NCBI GenBank assembly: GCA_029056365.1
Contig: JAIDBM010000332.1
Span: 1 to 6,260, forward strand
Length of the DNA stretch: 6,260 bases
Reading direction: 5' to 3'
Origin: Muribaculaceae bacterium
GTDB taxonomy: Bacteria > Bacteroidota > Bacteroidia > Bacteroidales > Muribaculaceae
The notes under the pieces are model-generated. The model had not been told where the DNA came from and did no database searches. It saw only the letters and a program-made list of their open reading frames with translations. Within the stretch, counting starts at the first letter, position 1, and every line of letters begins with the position of its first letter. Below are positions 1-5,506 of the stretch, piece by piece. A program made the position numbers and the translations under genes.

Positions 1-1587
1 TTTGTCCTTGAGACGCCATGCTGTTCCGCCGGGTTTGAGATTCACCACACCGTAAAGCATTTCGCGCAGAATGCGTGCGTTTTTTGCCGAACATATGCTG
101 TCGCGCACATAGCTCACCTTCAGCAGCGAGTCGGTGCCGTCGGCAAGTCGCAGGGCCTGCATCAGTCGCGGTTTTACGAATTTTCCGTCGTTGGCAATGG
201 CGTTGTAAAAGGCGCAGGTATATAGCGGTGGCACCATGCAGCCGTAGCCGAAGGCCTGCTGGGTAAGGGTCACGAGTCCGCCGGCTTTCGGGTCGAGGGT
301 CGGGAACCAGGCCGGACGTTCTCCCGCTATGCCGGTTCCCCACCGTTCCATAAGGCCGAGCTTGCGCACACGCTCGCGGTAGCTGTTCATGTCGTTCCGG
401 TAGTGAGGCAGAATTATTTTTGCCATGCTTATGTTCGATGAGTAAGCCAGAACTTCCATGAGCGGCAGTGTTGATGTGGGCGAGAAGTGAGTGTCGCGGA
501 CTCTGAAGTTCAGCACCGGGTATCCTCCGTGTTCGGTTACGAAGCTTTGTCCGGGAGAAGCCAGGCCGTCTTCAAGCGCCACAGTCATGCTCACCGCTTT
601 CAGCACCGATCCCGGCTCGTATGCCTGTACGGCCCGGTTCATGGCCTCGATGTAGAGTCCGGTGCCCGGCACGGTGTCGCGTTCGAGATTTGAAATTGCC
701 TTTATGTCGCCGGTTGCCACCTCCATCAGTATGGCGGTGCCCCATTCGGCATCGGTTTCGCGCAGAATCTGTTCGAGTTCATGCTCCATGATGTCCTGCA
801 TGGTGATGTCGATGGTTGTAAGCACGGTGTAGCCGTCCTGTTGCGGCTCTACGGTCCAGGGGGCCACTCTGTTTGTGAACATCACCTTGGTGGCTATGCC
901 CGGTTTGCCGTACAGGATTGAGTCGAGCGCTCTTTCGAGTCCGGAGATGCCGTGTTTTTCGCCGCCTTTCACTTCGCCTACTCGTCCGATGCTGAGTTTG
1001 GCCATTTCGCCGTAGGGATAGCGGCGTACCAGCACCGGTTCGTCGGTTAGTCCGGTTTTGTTACGGTTGCGGCTGCGTTTGAAAAACGGGAATTTACGTA
1101 TGCGTTCTACCTGGTCGAACGGAATCTGCTTGAGCAGCAGGTAGCTTCTGGAGCGTTTCGAGCGGGGGATAGTGAGCGGGTACTGAAGTTTTTTCTTCCA
1201 TTGTTCGCGGGTCCGCACCGGGAAGTACCGGCTCAGGGAGTCGGCGAGCGAATCGATGGCGTTGCTGTATTCCTCTATCATGAAGCGTTCGGCGCGGAAG
1301 TCGAGTCGTATGTTGTAGTAGTTCAGGTTTGTGGCCAGAATGCTTCCGTCGCTTGCGAGTATGTCGCCTCGTTTCGGTTTTATGACTATGGTGTCGTTGA
1401 GTGTGGCCTCCGCCTTTGCGTTCCAGTCGGCGGCGTTTATCACGGTGGTGTTGAACAGCATGAACACAATTGTTCCGGCCAGAACGAGGATTAGCAGGGT
1501 TATTATGCCCAGTCGTCCTACGATATGGCTTCGCCGGCTTGTGGCCGATGTGTTTTTTCTGCTGCTGGATGATCGTTGTGCGCTCAT
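1..1587 (-). CDS. ftsI: FtsI-type class B penicillin-binding protein (septal transpeptidase), C-terminal part cut by the window edge
   Basis: This is a membrane-anchored D,D-transpeptidase that cross-links septal peptidoglycan in the periplasm as part of the divisome with FtsW and FtsL. The frame is open from the ATG at 1587 to the left edge, giving 529 residues. A Ser/Arg-rich cytoplasmic tail (1-24) is followed by one membrane segment (about 25-44). The dimerisation-domain motif RGDI is at 72-75, followed by SDGSILA. A TTID stretch at 257-260 leads into the transpeptidase domain. Two of the three active-site motifs are visible: SVLK at 327-330 inside YEPGSVLKA (nucleophile Ser327) and SSN at 383-385. 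The third, KTG, is expected just past the edge, since the window ends soon after NLKPGGTAW. The ATG overlaps the ftsL stop codon as ATGA, which fixes the start and suggests translational coupling. Place after rsmH and ftsL supports FtsI rather than an elongation PBP2. Whether a PASTA domain follows cannot be seen. Confidence 0.93.
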   Translation of the reverse strand, partial: MSAQRSSSSRKNTSATSRRSHIVGRLGIITLLILVLAGTIVFMLFNTTVINAADWNAKAEATLNDTIVIKPKRGDILASDGSILATNLNYYNIRLDFRAERFMIEEYSNAIDSLADSLSRYFPVRTREQWKKKLQYPLTIPRSKRSRSYLLLKQIPFDQVERIRKFPFFKRSRNRNKTGLTDEPVLVRRYPYGEMAKLSIGRVGEVKGGEKHGISGLERALDSILYGKPGIATKVMFTNRVAPWTVEPQQDGYTVLTTIDITMQDIMEHELEQILRETDAEWGTAILMEVATGDIKAISNLERDTVPGTGLYIEAMNRAVQAYEPGSVLKAVSMTVALEDGLASPGQSFVTEHGGYPVLNFRVRDTHFSPTSTLPLMEVLAYSSNISMAKIILPHYRNDMNSYRERVRKLGLMERWGTGIAGERPAWFPTLDPKAGGLVTLTQQAFGYGCMVPPLYTCAFYNAIANDGKFVKPRLMQALRLADGTDSLLKVSYVRDSICSAKNARILREMLYGVVNLKPGGTAWRLKDK

Positions 1588-1952
1588 TGTGCCGGAGTGT
1601 AAGTGAGTTTGTACGGAGGCTGTTGCTGTACGGCCAGGCCGAGGCCGAGCGAATCGGCCTTCTGCTGTATCGCCGATTCACGTATGGAGGTCATATATGT
1701 CGAGCGTTCGCGCTGAAGCTGTGTTCTCACCACCTGGTACTGTGTGCGGAGGCGGGTTATTTTCTCCATGCCTGTCACGCAGTCGTAGCGGTTGGCGATG
1801 TATATCATCAGCAATACTACCACAAGTACGGTCTGCACCATGTATTTGCGGAAGAAGTGGCTTGATACGACGCGCCCCTGCGCAAGCCTTTCGGTGGCTT
1901 TGCTTATGTGTTGTCCGCTCTGATGTGTGATTTTGCTGAATTTTTTCGACAT
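1584..1952 (-). CDS. ftsL: FtsL-like bitopic cell division protein
   Basis: The product is 122 residues. It has a basic cytoplasmic N-terminus (1-36), a single hydrophobic segment (about 37-53, rich in V and L), then a periplasmic stretch (about 62-100) rich in E, R, K and Q that fits a short coiled coil, and a Pro/Gln-rich end. This is the architecture of FtsL, which with FtsB (DivIC) and FtsQ recruits and activates FtsWI. FtsL sequences diverge strongly, so the call rests on size, topology and position between rsmH and ftsI, the standard dcw order. The ATG lies 29 bases after the rsmH stop, and the TGA overlaps the ftsI ATG, so the three genes are very likely one operon. No Shine-Dalgarno site is visible upstream, as is usual in Bacteroidetes. 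Another bitopic coiled-coil protein is possible but less likely. Confidence 0.85.
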   Translation of the reverse strand: MSKKFSKITHQSGQHISKATERLAQGRVVSSHFFRKYMVQTVLVVVLLMIYIANRYDCVTGMEKITRLRTQYQVVRTQLQRERSTYMTSIRESAIQQKADSLGLGLAVQQQPPYKLTYTPAQ

Positions 1953-1981
1953 TCTGGTTGTGTGGTTCTTTAATTTGTGGT

Positions 1982-2890
1982 TTAAAGTTTTTCGGCCACC
2001 CGCAGTTTGGCCGACCGGCTTCGCGGGTTTGCTTCGATTTCATCGGCATCCGGCACGATAGGGCGCGAAACTGTCTGGCGGAGTGGCGCGTTGGTGCGTC
2101 CGAAGAAGTCTTTCTCCAGTCGGCCTTCGATATTTCCGCTTTTGAAAAAGTTCTTTACGAGGCGGTCTTCAAGCGAATGGTAAGTTATTATTGCCAGCCG
2201 TCCGCCCGGGCGCAGCGATTCCGCGGCCTGTGTGAGAAAGCTTGTGAGGGCCGAAAGCTCGCTGTTTACTTCTATGCGCAGTGCCTGGAAAATCTGTGCG
2301 AGTTCTTTCTTTTCCTGACGTGGGTTTACCAGAGGCTTTACTGCGTCGAGCAGCTGGAAGATTGTGTTAAGCGGAGCGGCTTCGCGGGCTTTTGCTACTG
2401 CGGCGGCCAGACGGCGCGATTGCCGTAGTTCGCCGTAGAGGTAGAATATGTCGGCGAGCCGTTCGGGACTGTAGGTGTTGAGTACGGTTGCTGCGGTGAG
2501 ACGTGCGCTGCGGTTCATGCGCATGTCCAGCGGGCCGTCGGTCCGGAATGAGAATCCGCGTTCGCCGTCATCGAAGTGATGGAACGACACTCCTAAATCG
2601 GCAAGGATGCCGTCGACCGGAAGTGCCTTGTGGTAGCGCAGGAAATTACTTAGGAAACGGAAGTTGCCGTGAATCAGTGTAAGCCCCGGCTGCGCTGTGG
2701 CGCGTTCGAGTGCGTCGCTGTCCTGGTCGAAGGAATACAGCCGGCCTTCAGGGCCGAGTTCGGCTAAAATCGCACGGGAGTGGCCGCCGCCGCCGTATGT
2801 GGCATCGACATATCGGCCACCGGGCTTTATGTTCAAAGCTTCGATGGTCTGTCGCAGAAGGGCTGGAATGTGGTAAATGTCTTGTTCCAT
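1982..2890 (-). CDS. rsmH: 16S rRNA (cytosine(1402)-N(4))-methyltransferase RsmH (MraW)
   Basis: RsmH uses S-adenosylmethionine to methylate N4 of C1402 in the decoding centre of 16S rRNA, in the cytoplasm. The 302-residue length is normal for the family. Visible motifs are: the SAM-binding loop DATYGGGGHS (29-38), the acidic residues of FDQD (54-57), DLGVS (98-102), the family signature GFSFRTDGPLDMRMN (112-126), RIEVNSEL (205-212), the second catalytic block ITYHSLEDR (235-243), and the C-terminal NPRSRSAKLR (288-297). The N-terminus HIPALLRQTIEAL is also typical, so the ATG at 2890 is a good start. It is the first gene of the visible dcw operon, 29 bases before ftsL. Upstream there is a promoter-like site, then the terminator of aqpZ; the mraZ gene that usually precedes it is absent here. 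Confidence 0.97.
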   Translation of the reverse strand: MEQDIYHIPALLRQTIEALNIKPGGRYVDATYGGGGHSRAILAELGPEGRLYSFDQDSDALERATAQPGLTLIHGNFRFLSNFLRYHKALPVDGILADLGVSFHHFDDGERGFSFRTDGPLDMRMNRSARLTAATVLNTYSPERLADIFYLYGELRQSRRLAAAVAKAREAAPLNTIFQLLDAVKPLVNPRQEKKELAQIFQALRIEVNSELSALTSFLTQAAESLRPGGRLAIITYHSLEDRLVKNFFKSGNIEGRLEKDFFGRTNAPLRQTVSRPIVPDADEIEANPRSRSAKLRVAEKL

Positions 2891-2933
2891 AGCGATTTTT
2901 CCGTTGTTTTTGGCTCGTATATATTTTAGAGTG

Positions 2934-2967
2934 TAAAGTTAGTGAAAATCTGTCAATAATTTGCAAC
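2934..2967 (-). promoter_or_regulatory. Probable promoter of the rsmH-ftsL-ftsI operon
   Basis: On the minus strand TAACTTTA (2941-2934) matches the Bacteroidetes -7 consensus TAnnTTTG at all but the last base. A GTTG (2967-2964) lies about 22 bases upstream and is a weak candidate for the -33 TTTG element. Transcription would start near 2927, leaving a leader of about 36 bases before the rsmH ATG. The site sits downstream of the aqpZ terminator, as expected for an independent promoter. The core continues as CACTCTAA, which is also found at the fabD promoter. Confidence 0.55.
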
Positions 2968-3006
2968 GCCAAATCGATTTTAATATAAATTTATGTGTCG
3001 GGTCTG

Positions 3007-3049
3007 AAAAAAGAGTCCGTGGATTTGCATTTGCAAATCCACGGACTCT
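3007..3049 (-). terminator. Intrinsic terminator of aqpZ
   Basis: Positions 3012-3029 and 3032-3049 are perfect reverse complements, giving an 18-base stem with an almost absent loop. Read on the minus strand the hairpin begins about 32 bases after the aqpZ stop and runs straight into six T (3012-3007). On the plus strand no T tract follows, so it acts for the minus strand. It separates aqpZ from the downstream rsmH operon. Confidence 0.9.
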
Positions 3050-3080
3050 GATGAGGGATGGCGTTTTGTTGGAGACGACA

Positions 3081-3776
3081 CTATTTCACAGAGGAGGCCG
3101 AGGGGGCCAGGGCACGCCATGCGAGAACAGCGAGAATGGCGCCGATGGCTGGTCCGGCAACCATTATCCAGAAGTCGCCCCAGGCTGTCGGGTCGAATAC
3201 CGCCGGGCCGAACGATCTGGCCGGATTCACCGAGCAGTTGTCTACCGGAATGCCTACGATATTCACCAGGCCGAGAGCTATGCCTATGGCTATGCCTCCG
3301 AATTTTGTAAATGAGGTGCGGGCGTCGGTGGCTCCGAGAATTGTGAGGATAAAGAAGAATGAGAGCAGGCCTTCGGTAAGAAGGGCCATCATTGGGGTTG
3401 CGCCGGGTTGCAGCACGTTGGTGGCCAGAAAGCTGTCGGAGGCTACGGTTGTTCCGCCGTAATTATATCCGATGCCCATTTCGGTGAGGCAGTACAGAAA
3501 GCCGGCGCCTATTGTCGCGCCGATGAGCTGGGCCACGATGTAGCCGACCATTTCGCCGGCTTTCATGCGTCCGGCAAGCCACATGGCGAATGATACCGCC
3601 GGATTCACATGGCATCCGGATATGCCGCCTATGGCGTAGCATAGACATATGAGTACCAGGCCGAAACACAGGCCGATACCGAGTACGCCGATCTGTGGAC
3701 CGGCAAGAACTGCGCTGCCGCAGGCGAGGATCACCAGGAACATTGTGCCGATGCCCTCCGCAAATAATTTCTTCAT
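3081..3776 (-). CDS. aqpZ: Aquaporin of the AqpZ/MIP family, with unusual selectivity-filter residues
   Basis: This is an inner-membrane channel for water or small neutral solutes. The 231-residue length equals that of E. coli AqpZ, and the sequence is hydrophobic throughout with six membrane segments. The two half-helix motifs are NPA at 58-60 (in GCHVNPAVS) and NPA at 184-186 (in CSVNPARS). By alignment by eye to E. coli AqpZ (F43, H174, T183, R189), the aromatic/arginine filter here is Phe38, Asn172, Cys181 and Arg187. The His to Asn change is unusual, because His is the mark of water-specific channels and glycerol facilitators carry Gly. Cys181 matches Cys189 of human AQP1. The usual GHISG ahead of the first NPA reads GGISG (Gly51). 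The start ATGAAGAAA is followed by a normal first helix. It is a single-gene unit with its own terminator; no clear -7 box was found upstream. Substrate is uncertain. Confidence 0.93.
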   Translation of the reverse strand: MKKLFAEGIGTMFLVILACGSAVLAGPQIGVLGIGLCFGLVLICLCYAIGGISGCHVNPAVSFAMWLAGRMKAGEMVGYIVAQLIGATIGAGFLYCLTEMGIGYNYGGTTVASDSFLATNVLQPGATPMMALLTEGLLSFFFILTILGATDARTSFTKFGGIAIGIALGLVNIVGIPVDNCSVNPARSFGPAVFDPTAWGDFWIMVAGPAIGAILAVLAWRALAPSASSVK

Positions 3777-3906
3777 AAATGTATGGGTTTAAAACGTGTA
3801 TTGGAATCTGATACGAGCAGATTTTTAGTTTATAACGTGCTGCGTTAAGTTTTGTTGTGTAAAACGAAGTTTGAAATGTTGTTATGGTTAAAAAGAATTA
3901 AAAAAT

Positions 3907-3914
3907 GGGGGGGG
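3907..3914. repeat. Homopolymer of eight G (C on the aqpZ coding strand)
   Basis: Eight consecutive G follow an A-rich stretch about 130 bases upstream of the aqpZ ATG. Runs this long are slippage-prone. It lies outside any gene; its distance from aqpZ would allow an effect on a promoter or leader only if the aqpZ transcript starts that far upstream. Confidence 0.9.
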
Positions 3915-3930
3915 TGTTAATTATATGTAA

Positions 3931-3959
3931 AAGATTGTCTGTAATTTTGTGGCAATCTT
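3931..3959. other. Inverted repeat upstream of aqpZ
   Basis: AAGATTG (3931-3937) and CAATCTT (3953-3959) form a perfect 7-base stem with a 15-base loop. On the minus strand the stem ends in four T (3932-3929), so it could be a weak terminator or leader hairpin for aqpZ. The loop contains TAATTTTG on the plus strand, a full match to the Bacteroidetes -7 box, so the repeat could instead belong to a plus-strand promoter. The sequence alone does not decide. Confidence 0.35.
3942..3949 (+). promoter_or_regulatory. Possible -7 promoter box on the plus strand
   Basis: TAATTTTG matches TAnnTTTG exactly. The expected -33 region (about 3918-3921) is only TTAA-like, so support is weak. A start near 3956 would make a transcript crossing the hairpins at 3969-3997 and 4088-4117 with no recognised protein gene before the fabD 3' end. 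Confidence 0.3.
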
Positions 3960-4120
3960 CCGTACGTGTGCCGGTGCATGGGCATAGGCGCACGGCAATA
4001 TTTGCAGAGGACTGCCAGTCAGTTTCTTTTGCAAGTTGATTTAGTAAGTATGATATATTTATGAAAAAGTTTTGTTTTTAAACTTGGAATATGCGGGTCC
4101 GTGAGGTTCCGCATATTTTC
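3956..4120 (+). ncRNA. Candidate structured small RNA or regulatory region (unrecognised)
   Basis: I do not recognise this stretch as a known RNA family, and it does not show the conserved sequence of SRP RNA, tmRNA or a tRNA. It is bounded by the possible -7 box at 3942-3949 and a hairpin with a short T run at 4088-4119. Inside, TGCC-G-GTGC (3969-3977) pairs with GCACGGCA (3990-3997) with one bulged G. GCAG and CTGC (about 4004-4015) can form a small hairpin. CAAGTT (4032-4037) can pair with AACTTG (4081-4086). A six-codon frame (ATG at 4061, MKKFCF, stop at 4079-4081) lies just before the last hairpin. The orientation is uncertain: on the minus strand the same region would be a long aqpZ leader. 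It could equally be non-functional spacer. Confidence 0.25.
4088..4119 (+). terminator. Terminator-like hairpin in the aqpZ-fabD gap
   Basis: AATATGCGG (4088-4096) and CCGCATATT (4109-4117) form a perfect 9-base stem with a 12-base loop, and TTTT covers 4116-4119 at its plus-strand end. GCATAT (4111-4116) can pair instead with ATATGC (4121-4126) across a TTTC loop, so two hairpins compete for the same arm. No plus-strand gene lies just upstream, which leaves its client unknown. Confidence 0.35.
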
Positions 4121-4126
4121 ATATGC

Positions 4127-4220
4127 AAGGTACCGTTCGATTGCTGTCGTACCGGGTCTTGAACAGTGTCGTGCCGCAGGCCGTTTGCTTGCACAGACGC
4201 TGAAGGACGCGTCTCGTGAG
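4127..4220. other. Intergenic spacer with no recognised feature
   Basis: This stretch has no convincing gene. GGTAC and GTACC (about 4129-4153) could make a 5-base stem around a wide loop. A minus-strand frame stays open from about 4220 down to a TGA near 4118, but it has no ATG and no resemblance I can name, so it may be a decayed fragment or chance. Confidence 0.4.
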
Positions 4221-4269
4221 TAAAGCAGAAACGCCGCAGATTTTTTACAACTGCGGCGTTTCTGCTTTA
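4221..4269 (-). terminator. Long hairpin after fabD, probable terminator
   Basis: Positions 4221-4239 and 4251-4269 are perfect reverse complements (19-base stem, 11-base loop with six T on the plus strand). It begins 14 bases after the fabD stop, the usual place for a terminator. Neither strand has a clean T tract after the stem; the stem foot is CTGCTTTA on both sides, so it may end transcripts from either direction inefficiently, or protect the 3' end of the fabD mRNA. Confidence 0.65.
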
Positions 4270-4283
4270 TGTCGGGCCGATGA

Positions 4284-5162
4284 TTACTGACGGCCGCTTA
4301 CTGTCATGCCTTTTTCGATTTTGGCAACCAGACCCTGGAGAACCTTGCCCGGTCCGAGTTCGATGAACTCGGTGGCTCCGTCGGCAACCATGTTGCGAAC
4401 AGTCTGAGTCCAGCGTACAGGGGCGGTGAGCTGAGCCACAAGATTCGTTTTGATTTCGGCGGGGTCGGTGTGTGGCAGAGCGTCGACATTCTGATATACC
4501 GGGCATACCGGAGTGTGGAACTCGGTGTTTTCGATTGCCTCGGCCAGTTCGGCGCGAGCCGGTTCCATGCAGGGGGAATGGAACGCACCGCCTACTTTCA
4601 GTTTCAGTGCGCGTTTCGCGCCGGCTTCTGTGGCTTTTGCACAGGCAGCGTCAATTGCATCGACTTCACCGGAGATAACGAGCTGTCCGGGGCAGTTATA
4701 GTTGGCGCACACCACTATGCCGTCGACAGCCTCGCAGATTTCCTCTACCTTTTCGTCGGGCAGCGCTATGATGGCGGCCATTGTGGAGGGTTTCAGTTCG
4801 CAGGCTTTCTGCATGGCGTTGGCGCGTGCGGCAACAAGACGCAGGCCGTCTTCGAAACCAAGGGCGCCGCTGGCTACGAGTGCCGAGAATTCGCCAAGCG
4901 AGTGTCCGGCCACCATGTCGGGCTGGAAATCGCTGCCAAGCGCCTTGGCCAGCAGCACGCTGTGCAGGAATACGGCAGGCTGGGTAACGGATGTTTTTTT
5001 CAGGTCGTCTTCAGAGCCGTTGAACATGATGTCGGTGATTCGGAAACCGAGAATATCGTTAGCTTTTTCAAAGAGGTCGCGAGCTTCGGCATTGTTTTCA
5101 TACAGGTCTTTGCCCATGCCTGTGAACTGCGCTCCCTGTCCGGGAAAAACGTAAGCTTTCAT
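4284..5162 (-). CDS. fabD: Malonyl-CoA:acyl carrier protein transacylase FabD
   Basis: FabD moves the malonyl group from malonyl-CoA to the phosphopantetheine of acyl carrier protein, giving the extender unit for type II fatty acid synthesis in the cytoplasm. The 292-residue length is slightly below E. coli FabD (about 309). The N-terminal FPGQGAQ (6-12) supplies part of the oxyanion hole. The nucleophile elbow is GHSLGE with Ser88. Arg113 in VAARANAM fits the carboxylate-binding arginine, and His195 in GGAFHSP is the catalytic histidine. The ferredoxin-like small subdomain lies between, about 125-190, and the C-terminal ELGPGKVL (268-275) is typical. The start ATG is followed immediately by the conserved KAYVFPGQG strand, so no other start fits. 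It stands alone, not next to fabH, fabG or acpP, and is divergent from tatAC with only 119 bases between the proposed starts. A promoter with a perfect -7 box lies just upstream. Confidence 0.97.
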   Translation of the reverse strand: MKAYVFPGQGAQFTGMGKDLYENNAEARDLFEKANDILGFRITDIMFNGSEDDLKKTSVTQPAVFLHSVLLAKALGSDFQPDMVAGHSLGEFSALVASGALGFEDGLRLVAARANAMQKACELKPSTMAAIIALPDEKVEEICEAVDGIVVCANYNCPGQLVISGEVDAIDAACAKATEAGAKRALKLKVGGAFHSPCMEPARAELAEAIENTEFHTPVCPVYQNVDALPHTDPAEIKTNLVAQLTAPVRWTQTVRNMVADGATEFIELGPGKVLQGLVAKIEKGMTVSGRQ

Positions 5163-5193
5163 AAATTTTCTTTATTGTTTGTAAATTAGAGTG

Positions 5194-5201
5194 CAAAGTT
5201 A
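5194..5201 (-). promoter_or_regulatory. fabD promoter, -7 box
   Basis: On the minus strand TAACTTTG (5201-5194) is an exact match to the Bacteroidetes -7 consensus TAnnTTTG. The predicted start near 5187 leaves a leader of about 25 bases before the fabD ATG. No clear TTTG is seen at the -33 distance. The core continues as CACTCTAA, as at the rsmH promoter. Confidence 0.65.
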
Positions 5202-5223
5202 CGAAATTTCCGCAAATAATGTG

Positions 5224-5231
5224 TAACTTTA
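5224..5231 (+). promoter_or_regulatory. tatAC promoter, probable -7 box
   Basis: TAACTTTA matches TAnnTTTG at all but the last base, and it is the mirror image of the fabD -7 box: AAAGTTAC (5195-5202) and GTAACTTT (5223-5230) are inverted copies 20 bases apart. A start near 5238 means that an ATG at 5219 cannot be used for tatA, so the gene must begin further in. Confidence 0.5.
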
Positions 5232-5281
5232 CGCTGAAAACAACTGCTATTACCGTCATGACAGAATACCTTTTCAATACA

Positions 5282-5506
5282 ATGCCATTATTTTTCGGCA
5301 ATATAAAGGGCACACAGCTGCTCATAATAGTGCTTGTGATATTGCTGCTGTTCGGCGGCAAGAAAATTCCCGAACTCATGAAGGGGCTCGGCAAGGGCGT
5401 GCATTCGTTCAAGCAGGGGCTTGAGGAGGCAAAGGCCGAAATGAACAAGCCGGTGGAAAAGTCCTCCGAGCCGTCCGAACCCAAGGGTAAGGACCGTAGC
5501 GAATGA
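5282..5506 (+). CDS. tatA: Sec-independent protein translocase TatA
   Basis: TatA oligomerises in the inner membrane to let folded proteins with twin-arginine signal peptides cross once TatC has bound them. From the ATG at 5282 the product is 74 residues: a short periplasmic N-terminus, a membrane helix (about 12-24, QLLIIVLVILLLF), the FG hinge (24-25), the amphipathic helix with KKIPELMKGLGKGVHSFK (27-44), then a charged tail rich in E, K and P. Gln12 sits where E. coli TatA has Gln8. Two other in-frame ATGs exist, at 5219 and 5258. The first lies within or upstream of the -7 box and would add cytoplasmic-looking residues; 5258 is possible (82 residues). I prefer 5282 because TatA usually has only a few residues before its helix. 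The stop overlaps the tatC ATG as ATGA. There is no tatB, so TatA may serve both roles. Confidence 0.92.
   Translation: MPLFFGNIKGTQLLIIVLVILLLFGGKKIPELMKGLGKGVHSFKQGLEEAKAEMNKPVEKSSEPSEPKGKDRSE

Noticed and set aside
598..609. SVLK instead of the common STFK at the ftsI active site, considered as a sign of an inactive enzyme
   Set aside because: Only Ser and Lys of the SxxK motif are essential; the middle residues vary within the family, and the SSN motif is intact.
1094..1681. A 195-residue minus-strand frame overlapping ftsI and ftsL
   Set aside because: It is the shifted frame of ftsI; the ftsI frame itself is continuous from 1587 to the window edge with membrane segment and active-site motifs, so there is no frameshift.
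3960..4200. A tRNA, SRP RNA or tmRNA in the aqpZ-fabD gap
   Set aside because: No cloverleaf, no conserved T-loop sequence and no SRP apical-loop consensus could be found on either strand.
4120..4220. A decayed gene fragment on the minus strand in the aqpZ-fabD gap
   Set aside because: The open frame is only about 33 codons, has no start codon and resembles nothing I know; chance is the simpler explanation.
4470..5189. A 239-residue open frame on the plus strand opposite fabD
   Set aside because: fabD has all catalytic motifs in the other strand; the antisense frame has no recognisable motif and starts inside fabD.
5219..5281. Longer N-terminus of TatA from the ATG at 5219
   Set aside because: The ATG lies just upstream of the likely -7 box at 5224-5231, so it would not be on the mRNA, and TatA proteins normally begin close to their membrane helix.
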